A stretch of DNA of 64,000 nt from Oehlia diaphana (lineage: Eukaryota > Glomeromycota > Glomeromycetes > Glomerales > Glomeraceae): the NCBI GenBank assembly GCA_003833135.1, contig QZLH01000253.1, forward strand, positions 55,685-119,684, in the 5' to 3' direction. The translations under genes and the position numbers were made by a program. Below are positions 45,125 to 56,625 of the stretch, piece after piece. The notes under the pieces are model-generated. The model was not told the DNA's origin. It ran no database searches and was given only the letters and a program-made list of their open reading frames with translations. Every line of letters starts with the position of its first letter. Within the stretch, counting starts at the first letter, position 1.

Positions 45125-46379
45125 TTAATCTCCAGCCCATTTTTTGGAAGGATCTAAATGTTTATATAACCAACCACCTTGAGCACCTGGACCATAACTT
45201 CTTGCTGGTTTATATTTAAACATATTATGACTATCACCAAAATTTACTTCAATTTTACAAGTTCCTTCTGCTCCTATAGTAGGATACCATACATGGTCAT
45301 CATCACCATATGAATGAGCTACACCTAAATATTCACCATCTTTTGTAAAAAAGACTTCACCCGAAGATGATCTATAACCACATCCAACCGTATTTCCTAT
45401 TTCACTCCATTTCGGTCCATATTCTTGTAAATTGAATTGAGAATCTTGATATTTATTTCCATTTTCTGAATGATACCCGATTGAATATTTATTGTATCCG
45501 GGCAATCTAAATCGAATCAATGATTCCTCAATTATTTAAAATTTTTTTGTAATTATGTTTATAATAATTAAATATTACAACTTACCTATAATATGGATAA
45601 GGATTCGTCGTTAACCCAATAGCAATCTTAGTTACATCATCAGATTTTTCAGCGATAGTAATTTCAAAATAATGTAAGTCTTCAAATAAATTGTCATTAT
45701 TTTTTTCTTTTACTTCTTCTAATTCAATTTTCTCATTATTAAAAATTTTCTTTGGATTAAAGAAAGGTAAATTAGATTGGATCATAATTTCATTATATTT
45801 TAAACCTTTCTTTTTAGAATTATTAAGTATTAATTCTCTTCCATTATTTCTCACTATAACAATTTCTAATTGCATGAGAATTTTTTCAGGAGTAAATTTC
45901 CAATAAGAATAATCATCTTGGTTTAATAATTCTTGTATCACATCATTGGAAGGTAAAGAATCAATTGTTTCATTATTTCTAAAGAATTCTTCAGCATCAT
46001 CAAATGATTCGGAATGAATTAAAGTTGGAGGAACAGGAGGTGGATTACTTAATTCAGAATAAGCAGGTGGTTGTGAATCATATGTCGGTAAACTTGGTTG
46101 TTCCAAATCATTCAAATCATTCAAATCATTTGTAATCATCACATTAGAAGAAGAATTATATTTTTTTTTAATACCATATCTTTTACTGTACCAATAAACA
46201 CAAGATGATATTGCTACAGCTATTCCTATACCTAATAATGAAAATAATGCTATACACCCATTACTGCAACTTTTATTACCATCTTGATTAACAACAATAA
46301 TTGTTCCACCACCTAAAACTGATTTTAAATGATTAAAAATTAAAAAAATAATTATTATTATATTATATGAATAAATCAT
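45125..46379 (-). CDS. SPRY-domain membrane protein, Ssh4/Ear1-like Rsp5 adaptor
   Basis: Two exons, 45586..46379 and 45125..45506 (intron 79 bp; acceptor at gatttag, phase 2); 391 aa. Order: signal-anchor-like N-terminus (1-22), TM helix about 41-63 (CIALFSLLGIGIAVAISSCVYWY), two PY-type motifs LPTY (97-100) and PPAY (104-107), a Pro-rich linker, then a SPRY domain (about 165-385) with IAIGLTTNPYPYYRLPGYNK across the splice site and VGCGYRSSSGEVFFTKDG. This is the layout of yeast Ssh4 and Ear1, which recruit the HECT ligase Rsp5 through PPxY/LPxY motifs to ubiquitinate cargo at endosomes and vacuole. The orthology is inferred from domain order and the SPRY sequence. Confidence 0.85.
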
Positions 46380-47285
46380 TTGGAAAATTATATGTCATCA
46401 AAAGGAAAGAATTTTTTTTTTTTTTTTGAAAAAAAAAAATTTTATTTTTAAAAGATTTTTTTTATGCTTATCCCAATGTGACTTTAGTCAAATTTCTTTG
46501 TGTTAATCCATTTTTTTTTAAATAATAATTTAAGTAATAATCATTACAACGTATTTAAAGTTTATAAGGTAATACTAAATTTACGATACAATTACGTCAC
46601 TTTAAAGTAATAAGAAAATATAATCAGTCTAGAATTCTAGAATAAGAAGTTTTTTAAGTTAATTAAATATATTATAATATTTTTTATTTATTTATATTTA
46701 TTAAGTTATAAGACCTAAAAGATTATAATGATTGCCAATTAAATCATTATAAATATTCACCCGTTTAGAATAGCTTCAAAAAAAAGAACAATAATATTAT
46801 CATAAATTTTCGCGCTCTTTATATATTTAGTTAGACCAAAAATTTTTAAAATGATATCACAATGCATCTTTCACGTGAAACATTCTGTGTTCACTGAACT
46901 GGGACGTCTATCAAATTAAAAATTTTTTTGATTTTTCTAATTTTTCTTAAACTGTTGATATAAAAATTTTTTCCATAAACCATTTATTTTTCATTTCGTA
47001 TTATATGGAAATAATATGAAATATGATGATGCTTCAAAGTTTTTATTCTTTTATATACTACATTAATGATTATTATACATTTAATTAGAAATTTACAAGA
47101 TGATTAATGATTTTTTTTTTTTTTTTGTGTATGTGTTGTAAATAAACCAAACTAACGTTTGATCGTGAGAAATGTCTTTATAATCGCTTTTCTCTTTTTT
47201 CCGAATTCTTTTTAACAACTCTTTCATTCAAATCATTTTTCTATCGATTAGTATTAAATTATTATGATTAATTGTATAATTTCTA
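46380..47285. other. Intergenic, no gene seen
   Basis: Promoter side of the SPRY gene and 3' flank of the next gene. Poly-A/T runs at 46412-46440 and 47112-47126. No element ends recognised. Confidence 0.4.
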
Positions 47286-48420
47286 TTATTTTTCATAACT
47301 TATGCTCTTGTATAGTCTCGGTGGCAATGATGAAGATGAAGAAGTGGGAACAGGAGGAGTTGCACGTCTTGTTGGTTGGGAAGTGCCATCAAATGATGAT
47401 GAGGGAATAGGGGGTACAGGACGTTTTGGTGATTGGGAAGTGTTAACAACTGATGATGAAGGGGAAGTGTTATCAACTGGTGATGAAGGAATAGGGGGAA
47501 CAGGACGTTTAGGTTGTTGAGAAATGCTATCTAATGATGATGTGGGAATAGGAGGTACAAAACGTCTCGTATGTGAATCTGATGGAGAATCTTGTGATGT
47601 ATAACGTTCATATTGTGTAGATTGCATTGATTGTATAGAATGTGTAGATCGTATAGATTGTGTAGAATGTGTGGATTGTATTGATGATTGTTGTTGTGGT
47701 ATTGGAGGAACAGGACGTCTTAGAGAACTTGAAGATGGAACAGAAGGTACAGGACGTCTTGGAGTTTCACTCATTTGAGGGATTTCTGAATTGTGAATAT
47801 TTATTTCCATATTATTACTACTCGCGTAAGGAGGAGGTAAACCAGCACCTTGTAAGGCGGTACTATAAGCAGGAGGAGGAGGTCTTAATGCTGCTTCTAT
47901 TTCACCATTAATTTCATCATCATTCACATTAGGAATTCCATTATTACCACCATATCTACGAAAAATTTCTGTCAATCCACCTAATCTATAACTAGCAAAT
48001 GTTGGATGTACATTATTACTACTGCCACCATTTGTTGATGACGATGTTGAACTATTTGAACGTGGTGATTGAATATATATACTATTTGGATTTAGATCAC
48101 TAATTCCTGTTATATTCGGTGTACCATAACAATTTAATCGCACTATTAGCTAATATATTAGGAAAAAAAGAGAATATTTTTTTTAGATATATTATTTTAA
48201 AAAATTAAATAAGAAAATTATGAATATTTATATAAATATATAAAAATCAACCTACCCAATAAATGATATAAGAAATGATCACGCAAACAATTATTATAAT
48301 AATAGTTTTTAATGAGGGTTTTTTTGTAGTTAATTGTAATATTGGTAAACCCACTGCTAATGCACATATTAATCCTAAGTATATTCTATTAACATATTTA
48401 TGAAATCCTGGATATGACAT
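47286..48420 (-). CDS. Two-TM protein with Pro-rich, PPxY-containing tail
   Basis: Two exons, 48256..48420 and 47286..48149 (intron 106 bp, GTAGGT donor, ATTAG acceptor, phase 0); 342 aa. Two hydrophobic segments (about 12-30 and 38-58) near the N-terminus are followed by a long cytosolic-type tail rich in Ser, Pro and Thr. The tail contains PPPPAY (145-150) and PPPY (160-163), which fit WW-domain ligands for Rsp5-type ligases, and six RP.VPP.P repeats (e.g. KRPVPPIPSS), which fit SH3 ligands. A Ser/Gln/Thr-rich stretch (SIQSTHSTQS) lies in between. Possible role: membrane adaptor or substrate of Rsp5/Nedd4. No catalytic domain. Confidence 0.78.
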
Positions 48421-49835
48421 AGTTTAAAATTCGTCAAATAAATAATCAATTTATTATCAAAATATCGATGAATTTCTTTCCCTTTCACGAGATTTCGGTA
48501 TTATAAAAAAAAAACAATAAATACTTTTTTTTTTATATTATGAAATTTTTTAAATAAAGGAATGAACTCTAAGAAGAATACGAAAAAAATAAAAATAAGA
48601 ATAAGAATACGTTATTTTTTTTTTTTAAAAAAAAAAAAAATAGTAAAATTGAAAAAAAGTATTTTGTATATTATTTGTATGGAGGTTTTTTTTATTTATA
48701 AATAAAATAATGACCAACGGAGTTTATTTAGTTCCGAAAACGGTTAAACCGATTGTATATTAGGTGTATAGGTTATGTGACATAAACTTATTAATCTACT
48801 TTAATTATTAAACAATCAAGCCGGAAAACTAATCGAAATTTCGATTGCGGCGTAACTGACAATAGCTTCCGCCCATTAAACCTTTGTATACTAATCTAAT
48901 TTCCTTTTGGTATTGTATTAAAGTGAGATAAATATTTGAAATTTTGATACTTATTTGTAACTTTGTGTCACATCACCTCGTAAATATATAATTCTGGTTA
49001 AGAAAAAAATTTCATATTCCTGAAAATCCTACCAAAAAATGGTATTCTTGCGCAGTTATCATACCCTTAAATATTTATATTAAAAAAAAAAATAATCCAT
49101 ATATTCCCACTAAAAACAATGAATTAATTTTGTTCAATCTTTCATTCCTGTTTTTGTCTAATACCGTTGTCATTGTACAACTACTATTAATGAATAAGTA
49201 ATTTTTTTTGACCAATTAAAATTTTTTTTATTAATTATAACATATTCTTATTATATGAATCAGATTTTTTTAATAATGACGCGAAGAAAAAAAAAATAGA
49301 AAAAACTTGTCAATTTGTTGACGAAACCGAACCGGTATAAAAGACGGCAAGCTAAATTTACCGAATTATTTAAAATGGAGCAAATCTTAAGCGCATCGGT
49401 ATATCGGTGCATCGGATTATCCTTTGAAGAATATTTATTTGTTAAAGCTTTATTCGTCAGTCAGTACATTAGACAAATTTTTACAAACTACTGTTGGAAT
49501 GATTTGGTAAAATAGATGAACCGGTAGATCGTAATTCGTGTTCCATGTACCTGCATTTTGGATACGTAACTTCCAAAAAAGGTATGATCTTTCTGCTTTT
49601 CTTTTTTTACTCCTTAGTGGATTCTGCTGATTTATGTAAATCACGTAAATTTTGTAATATAAAAGTAAAAGGCATTGTATTGGTTATATTGTTTATGAGT
49701 GATCTTTTGAAATTTCGTAAAAGAATTAAAATTTCCGAAATGGTATATTTTTAAAGAGTTTATAGGTTATCATGCGGGTACAATAATAAATATTTATGAA
49801 TATTATCACATTAGTCGTGATACCCTCGTCCCCCT
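48421..49835. other. Intergenic, no gene seen
   Basis: Promoter side of the PPxY gene and 3' side of the P450. Several A/T runs. The short frames at 49315-49754 have no family signature and overlap each other on both strands. Confidence 0.4.
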
Positions 49836-51482
49836 CTAATCTTTTCTTAGATTCATTTTAATATATAATTTGTTACAAGTATTAATTATTGTACTCGAAT
49901 AATCTAAAGGAGCATCCTTATCAATCAATTCAATATCATATTTTCTAAATATTAAAACTATTAGACATTTTAATACTATCATTGACATTCTTCGAGCAGG
50001 ACAAGCTCTTAACCCACCCCCAAAAATTATTAAAGAATTTTTAATCACTTCATTAAACATGAACCGATCCGGATTAAATTCTTCGGGATCTTTCCAATAT
50101 CTTTTATTATGATGAATTCCTGCAATATGCATAGTAAATGCTGTATTTTTTGGCCATTTATATCCCGCAATTTCATCATTTTCACTATTAAATCTTAATA
50201 TAATTGGTGATACAGGTAATATTCGAGCAGTTTCTTTTATAATCGCTTCTGTATATTTTAATTTAATTAAATCTTCAGGAGTAACTTGTCTCGTACGATT
50301 TTGTCCATATATTGAATCAAGTTCTTCTCTTAATCGATTTAAAACTTTAGAATTTTTTGCGATATGATAAACAATGAAACACATAAAATGTGATGTCGTA
50401 TCACTTCCACCAATAAATGAATCTAATATTACTGACATTATCTCTTGATCTGTCATAGGTCTTGAAAATTTCTCTTCATTAGATTTTGAATAATTTTCTT
50501 TAATATCTCTTTCCGTATTAGCTATTAAAAGTAAAGTTAACATATCATTATTTAATAATTTATTATCATGAATTTCTTCAATTTCTTTTCTTCTTTCTTT
50601 AACTATAGTTAAAATTCTTTGAAATAACCAATCCCTATTATTTAAAGCTTCCTTTGTTTTATTTTTAATTATAGGAACATAATGTCTTAACCAATAAGAT
50701 GAAAAAACGAAAAGTGGTAAATTTCTTAAAAATTTATGTAACCTAAAAATTAATTCTTCGGATTCTTTTATATCTATTGAAGAAGTTTCTTCTTTTATAT
50801 CTTCATTCTTTAATATTTTATTATAATAAATTGGTAAAGAATAAGAACGTTTTCCTGTTATAACTTCAACTATCATATCAGTTGAATATCTATGCATCCA
50901 AGGTGATAAATCAATTAAAAGATTTTCATTATTTAAAAGATTTAAATAATTTTCCATTTCATACCATAATTTATGAGTTAAATCAAATGATTTATTATTA
51001 AAACTTGGTGATAACATTGCTTGATTAATAAAATGTTTATTAAATCTCCAAGTATTTATATCACAATTCTGTAATATACCTTGAAAATTGATTCCTAATT
51101 CTATTAAACCTTCATTTTCTATATTTCTTTTTAAATATTTACTTTTGGTTGATGGTGATAATAATTTATCAATATATGCTGCATTACCTAATATAATTCT
51201 TCTATTAGATAAATGCCATATTTCAAATATTTCTCCATATTGTTTTTGTAATAATAATATTCCATTTCCTATTCCTCCTTTTAATGTATATAAAGTACCA
51301 ATTATTGGTATAGGAAATGGTCCTGGTAAAGGATTTATTCTTGTATAATATTTAAAATAAAAATTCGCGATATAAATAATAATACAAGTTAAAATAAATT
51401 TTAACCAATCATGAATTCCCCAAAATATAGGTATAAAATTTATAAAATTGGTTAAAATTATTGATGTTAATGTTAATGGCAT
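49836..51482 (-). CDS. Cytochrome P450 monooxygenase
   Basis: A single-exon ORF of 548 aa from ATG 51482. Two hydrophobic segments at about 5-45 form a membrane anchor, followed by the Pro-rich hinge PLPGPFPIP (51-59). P450 motifs in order: C-helix-like W145-R146, I-helix oxygen-binding GGSDTT (358-363), K-helix E417-x-x-R420 in KETAR, FNPDRF (469-474), and heme loop FGGGLRACPA with Cys494 as thiolate ligand. The residue after Cys-Pro is Ala where most P450s have Gly. Likely ER-bound; substrate unknown. Single-exon P450s with this look are common in Glomeromycotina, some close to sterol or fatty-acid CYPs. The 5' flank has a 72-base poly-A tract. Confidence 0.95.
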   Translation of the reverse strand: MPLTLTSIILTNFINFIPIFWGIHDWLKFILTCIIIYIANFYFKYYTRINPLPGPFPIPIIGTLYTLKGGIGNGILLLQKQYGEIFEIWHLSNRRIILGNAAYIDKLLSPSTKSKYLKRNIENEGLIELGINFQGILQNCDINTWRFNKHFINQAMLSPSFNNKSFDLTHKLWYEMENYLNLLNNENLLIDLSPWMHRYSTDMIVEVITGKRSYSLPIYYNKILKNEDIKEETSSIDIKESEELIFRLHKFLRNLPLFVFSSYWLRHYVPIIKNKTKEALNNRDWLFQRILTIVKERRKEIEEIHDNKLLNNDMLTLLLIANTERDIKENYSKSNEEKFSRPMTDQEIMSVILDSFIGGSDTTSHFMCFIVYHIAKNSKVLNRLREELDSIYGQNRTRQVTPEDLIKLKYTEAIIKETARILPVSPIILRFNSENDEIAGYKWPKNTAFTMHIAGIHHNKRYWKDPEEFNPDRFMFNEVIKNSLIIFGGGLRACPARRMSMIVLKCLIVLIFRKYDIELIDKDAPLDYSSTIINTCNKLYIKMNLRKD

Positions 51483-51559
51483 ATTTTTATTATTTTATAA
51501 TAACGCAAAGTTCGTTAAAAAACAAAAAAAGGAAGGGAAAAATTAAAAAAAGAAATGGA

Positions 51560-51635
<76 letters not shown>

Positions 51636-53183
51636 TTTTGGTATGACTAAGGTATACAATATGTAAATAATTACCAAAATTACCCATAATTATTTGATTT
51701 TGGGGTTTGGCCTTACCATGATGTTTTAAAATCGAGTTTCTTGGCATGAATAAATGCTGTACGACGTATAACAAAAGTTTACTAAATTTTGCAAAGATAA
51801 TGTGAAACAGTGAGTTGTATATGTTATACTGTAAATGTGTGAGAGATGATTTAGGTAGATGTATGCTGTAATAGTTTTAATCTTCTTTGTGCTTCTTGAA
51901 TGTAAATTGTAGAATTTAAATGAAAGATTGTATAAAAGTACTCAAAAATAACTTACACGCTATTTCTTTTAAGAAGGAAATTATAAGTTACTAATTCATT
52001 TGCAAATTTAACAAATAAAAATAGTTACCTAGTTTTTTCCATAAGATTTGACCATAAGATTTGAATTACTTGAATGGACTCCTTACGATCGAAGGCAAAG
52101 AAATTCAACAAATTTAGCGGATGATACATAACGATCAAATTTGACATAACGATCAAATTTAGCGGATGATACAATCATAATGATGCTAGAAAAAATTACC
52201 CACGCGTCAAACTAATGAAAATTTTAATATTTTTCAATTCTCAGAATTTAAATACATTACGTATACAAATTATAAAAAATGAATTCTAATTATAATTATA
52301 TTAAAAGTCTAAAAAGAACAAAAAAAACGTGATTATATATTTTATCACAATGAATTCAATGAAATCATATTTGAATAACCTCCCGACACATCCTATTGAG
52401 CGTGTCACGACTGTCACGCGTTCTATCATATTTTCTTTTATCTATACATTGGGGGTGAATTAGGTTCAAACCATGCCGAAATATTACGACACATTAATTT
52501 GGCGTAAATACTATTTTCATATGAATCTTCGAATTTGATGTAATATATTTCACCATTACGACTCCTTAATGCCGAATTATTACGCCCCCATGTATATCTT
52601 TATATCACATTTTTTTAAGTGGAAGTATGCAAATCGATTGTATCATCACGAGAATCTTTCGCATCATTGACATAAATGATCATTTGTGAATCATAACTTT
52701 TGACCACCTTTGCTTATATCATTTCACAAATGGAAATTTGATCAGAATTTTTATTATTAAAATAAATGAATTCCTCATGTTCTTTTCATAATATTAAATT
52801 CATATTTATTTCACATATAAAATATAAAATATATAAAATCTGACGTTAGATTTAAAAACGCGTTCTTAATAATATATTTTGAATTCACGTGAGATAACAA
52901 AAGAAAAAAAGTTATGGTTAGTTCGTGATACACAACATAAATAAAAATTGTCTTAATTTCCCCAAAAAAATAAAAAAAAAGCAATGCATGCACTAAATTT
53001 AAAATTAGCCATTTGATAAATAAATGTAAAATTTTTTTGATGCTTACATTTTCAAACTTCCCGCCCAAAAATATTTATGCATTTAAGGTTAAAAAAAAAA
53101 ACTTAAAATCTTTTTATATATTTTTTGTACTCAATAATATACAGTAATTAATTAATTAAAAATATTATTATATATATAATATA
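51483..53183. other. P450 promoter side and intergenic
   Basis: It includes a 72-nt poly-A (51561-51632) and, near 52100-52170, a short tandem repeat (ataacgatcaaattt, agcggatgatac). A minus-strand frame at 52811-53068 has a hydrophobic composition but no start context. Confidence 0.4.
51561..51632. repeat. Poly-A tract, 72 nt
   Basis: An uninterrupted A-run about 80-150 bp upstream of the P450 start codon (T-run on the coding strand). It may be a length-variable promoter element or a nucleosome-excluding tract; its exact length may be affected by sequencing or assembly. Confidence 0.8.
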
Positions 53184-53298
53184 TTATATATCTAAAGAGG
53201 TATAAAATAATCTATTTACATATATATCTAAAGAAAAAAAATAAATAAATAAATATATATATCAAAAAAGTTAATATTATTAATAATTAAATTATATG

Positions 53299-54660
53299 CT
53301 ATAAAGATATAAACTTACCTAAATTATTATCATGAATGGATAAGGATGATAGATTAATCCTTTGAGATAAAACTAATTGATCAAGCCTTTCCTTCCATTT
53401 TTCTTTTTTCCAAGTATCATAACCAGATAAATGAGTAGGATTATAAATAATTAAAACCAATTCATTAATATTTGTACAATAACTAAAAGCAATATCACCA
53501 GCAACTTCTAAATCATGAATATTAAGACCTAATTGACGTAAAGATTTTCCATAAACTCTTAACATAGATAAAGTAATATTTTGTAATTTTAAAGAATAAA
53601 TTATATGTAATTTTTGTAAAATAAAAGAACCATCAAGTATAGTATTAGATAAACCTTCACAATAATATAAATAAAGATTTTTTATATTATGAAGATTATT
53701 TAATAAAATCATTGAAGTTTCAGTAAGATAAACACAATCTAATTTAATTGAATATAAATAATTTTTTTGAGATTGTAAAGAAATTAAAATTTGTTCAAAA
53801 TTTAACATAATATTTGAAATATTAAATTCTAAAAGATTATTTTGTGAAATGATAATATTTGATAAATGATGAATTATTTCAGAATTATAATCATAAGATA
53901 AAAGTTTAATATCCAAAGTATGAATTTGTTTACATTGAAAAGAAATTAATTTTAAGAAATGAATAGTATTTTTTGTTATAGGTTTATTATAAATAATTTG
54001 AAATTTAGTAATTTGAAACAAACCATATTGTGATTGAGAAAAATAATTAGAAAAATTTGGAATATCTAAAAAATCAAAATATGTATCAAGATTAAGGGAA
54101 TAAAGATTTGTTGATTTTTTAAAAAAAAATTTTAATAAAGAATTCAATAAAATTTTCATTTGGTCAGGATAATAATTATTATAACTATTTTTTCCATACC
54201 ATTTATGAATAGTTGAAGATACACAAATTTCCAAATCTTTAAAAGATAATTCTTGTAAATAAATGGAATAATTTAATTTTGTTTGATGATTAAAATTTGA
54301 GGAAGGAATTTTAATTTTATAAGGATTTAATAAAGAATTTAATAAATTAAATTCTTCATTATTAAAACATAAAAAAAAAGTTCTTAATAATTTAAAACAA
54401 TTTTGATTTGATACGATAGAAAATGGACGATTCCATAAAAATGGTACAACATTTTTACACCAATAACGATTTACAAGTAATGAAGGATAAAGTTTTGAAT
54501 CTTCTACTTGTAAAAGATAATTAAATATTTGTTCCATACATTCTGTTGGTAATAAAGGGGAAGGAGGTTTTTTAGTTTTCATTACTTTTCTTTTAAAATT
54601 CCTTCCCCTTTTAAACCTTTCAAATATTAATTTAAAAACAAAACAAAATATTGTCATCAT
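53299..54660 (-). CDS. F-box / LRR-like protein
   Basis: Single ORF of 453 aa from ATG 54660. Hydrophobic and basic N-terminus, then the F-box-like hallmark LPTECMEQIFNYL...YPSLLVNRYWCKNVVPFLW (about 35-80). The rest is LRR-like (e.g. LDIKLLSYDYN, LYSIKLDCVYLTE, LGLNIHDLEV). A perfect donor (G|GTAAGT at 53319/53318) lies just before the stop; splicing to an acceptor at 53228 (tttctttag) would replace the last 6 residues with 14 others (DIYVNRLFYTSLDI), ending at 53184. Both forms stay in frame; which is used needs RNA data. SCF substrate receptor is the likely role. Confidence 0.85.
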   Translation of the reverse strand: MMTIFCFVFKLIFERFKRGRNFKRKVMKTKKPPSPLLPTECMEQIFNYLLQVEDSKLYPSLLVNRYWCKNVVPFLWNRPFSIVSNQNCFKLLRTFFLCFNNEEFNLLNSLLNPYKIKIPSSNFNHQTKLNYSIYLQELSFKDLEICVSSTIHKWYGKNSYNNYYPDQMKILLNSLLKFFFKKSTNLYSLNLDTYFDFLDIPNFSNYFSQSQYGLFQITKFQIIYNKPITKNTIHFLKLISFQCKQIHTLDIKLLSYDYNSEIIHHLSNIIISQNNLLEFNISNIMLNFEQILISLQSQKNYLYSIKLDCVYLTETSMILLNNLHNIKNLYLYYCEGLSNTILDGSFILQKLHIIYSLKLQNITLSMLRVYGKSLRQLGLNIHDLEVAGDIAFSYCTNINELVLIIYNPTHLSGYDTWKKEKWKERLDQLVLSQRINLSSLSIHDNNLGKFISL

Positions 54661-55299
54661 TTATATAAAAGTGAGAGAGAAAATATAAAAATATATAAAG
54701 ATATAAAGATAATGAAAAGTAAAAGAAATTTATACATATATATATATATATATATAAATGATGAAAAAGAAAGAAAAGAAAGAAATTTTTTAAAAAAACG
54801 TTTCTTATGATATAATTTCAGTTCTTTATTTATTTTAATCGCCTCGTGTTACGTTTCCATTTATAATAGTCAGTGGCGTGTTTGATTAAGTAATATTTAA
54901 TATATACAATTCATGTTTCAAAACTTAACTGCTATAAAAAAACTAATTAGGTTTAAGATAATTATTTTGATGATAATTATTGAAATTGATAAATAAGGGT
55001 GCATTGCTGTGAGTACTGCGAGTAAAAAAAAAAGCGGGCAGTGCTATTAAAATATATGAATAAATTCCCATATTTATCCATTAAAAACCATTAGTTGAGT
55101 ATTAAGTTGATCCTATCTAAAAATTGTTACAAAAACATTGATTCAAAAAACTCCATAACGCCCTCTGATTTCGGCCCAATGTAACAAACAACTAAAATGT
55201 AACACTTTTTATATAAACATTTGCTAATTATTTATTTCAATTTTTTGATCGCATTCACCGCAGTTCAACCTTTGACCGCAGTTAAATAAATATAATATA
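54661..55299. other. Intergenic, no gene seen
   Basis: Between tandem F-box genes. It contains the short TA microsatellite at 54737-54756 and the 3' end of the next F-box gene. No ORF. Confidence 0.4.
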
Positions 55300-56625
55300 T
55301 TAAAATGTTGAATCAATATTTAATTCGATAATATTTGGACACAAGGCGATTATTTTCTTTTGAAAAGGTTTAAAATGAATATTAAGATCTAATACTTTTA
55401 ATGTTCCTCCACAAACATTCAATATATCCAACAACATATTATAAAATGATGGTACACATGATATTTGTAATCTTTCTAATCTTAAATCCTGATTTAAAAT
55501 ATTATTTGTAATATTCTTACAAAAGATTAATGAAAGATCTTTTAATCTTTCTAATTTAACAAGAATATTTAAAGAATCTTCAGTAAATTTAACAAATGTG
55601 AAAGAAAGTTTGATTAAATAATTTCTTTGATAAGAATATAAAGATTCCATTATTGGATCAATATCATTATTTCGATTAACGTGAGAGATTTTAAATTCAT
55701 AAAGTCGTTTTTGTGATTTAATTAAATTTATGATAATCTTTAAAATATTTTTCTTTGAATAATCTAAAGAAAATAAACTAATTTCCAAACAAGTAATATT
55801 CTTACAATATATTGAAATAAATTGAAATATTTTTGATTTCCCTTCAACGATTGCACCAATATTTTTTATTTTAAATTTATTAATTCCAAATAATCCAGGA
55901 TAATCATATACATGTACTTCATGTACTTCCTCATCATCATCACCATCATTATCATCAACATCATAAATTGTTATAATATCATTTCTCATCCAATGATCTA
56001 AATCGAATAGTTTAAGATTTATTGAATATTTAAATATATGATGAAAGATTAATTTATTAAATTTTGGAATTTCATCTCTAAATTCTTGATTAATATTTAT
56101 AGCCAATTCATTATATATTGGTGATATAAACTCTTCAATTTCTATGGATGCAACTTTTCTTAAAAATATGAAATAATTAAATAAAGGATTCCTTTTTTTA
56201 GGAAATATATTAAATATATATAATGCATCTATCAATCTAGTTGATAGGGAATCCAATTCTACTTGATCAAAACATAATAAATATGTTCTAAAAAGTTTTA
56301 ACCTATTTTTTGATGAACATAATTCAAATGGTTGTCTATAAAGATATGATATAACAATTTTACACCAATATCTATTTATTAATAAACATGAATATAATCC
56401 TTGTTTTTCTTCTAATAAATATTGAACGATTTTTTGAACACATTCTGTAGGTAATATATTCAATTTAAATGATGTGGTTAATGAAGTTTCAACTTTATCA
56501 TCATCATCATCATAATAATTAATATTATTAATAATATTATTATTATTAGAAGAAGAAATTAAAAATTTTTCTTGTAAACAATTTTGTATCCTATTGAATA
56601 AATTATAAATAGAAAATAAAGTCAT
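55300..56625 (-). CDS. F-box / LRR-like protein
   Basis: A single-exon ORF of 441 aa from ATG 56625 to a stop at 55300. The N-terminus has an Asn/Asp tract (NNNNIINNINYYDDDDDK), then the F-box core LPTECVQKIVQYLLEEKQGLYSCLLINRYWCKIVISYLYRQPF (about 58-101). The remaining region is leucine-rich with repeated strand-turn-helix motifs. A second acidic tract (DDNDGDDDEE, about 222-231) sits in the middle. Closest relatives here are the genes at 53.3 and 57.3 kb, so it is a local tandem array on one strand. Role as SCF receptor inferred. Confidence 0.86.
   Translation of the reverse strand: MTLFSIYNLFNRIQNCLQEKFLISSSNNNNIINNINYYDDDDDKVETSLTTSFKLNILPTECVQKIVQYLLEEKQGLYSCLLINRYWCKIVISYLYRQPFELCSSKNRLKLFRTYLLCFDQVELDSLSTRLIDALYIFNIFPKKRNPLFNYFIFLRKVASIEIEEFISPIYNELAININQEFRDEIPKFNKLIFHHIFKYSINLKLFDLDHWMRNDIITIYDVDDNDGDDDEEVHEVHVYDYPGLFGINKFKIKNIGAIVEGKSKIFQFISIYCKNITCLEISLFSLDYSKKNILKIIINLIKSQKRLYEFKISHVNRNNDIDPIMESLYSYQRNYLIKLSFTFVKFTEDSLNILVKLERLKDLSLIFCKNITNNILNQDLRLERLQISCVPSFYNMLLDILNVCGGTLKVLDLNIHFKPFQKKIIALCPNIIELNIDSTF

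Noticed and set aside
49315..49754. Overlapping small frames upstream of the P450 3' end
   Set aside because: Frames overlap on both strands and show no domain; likely chance.
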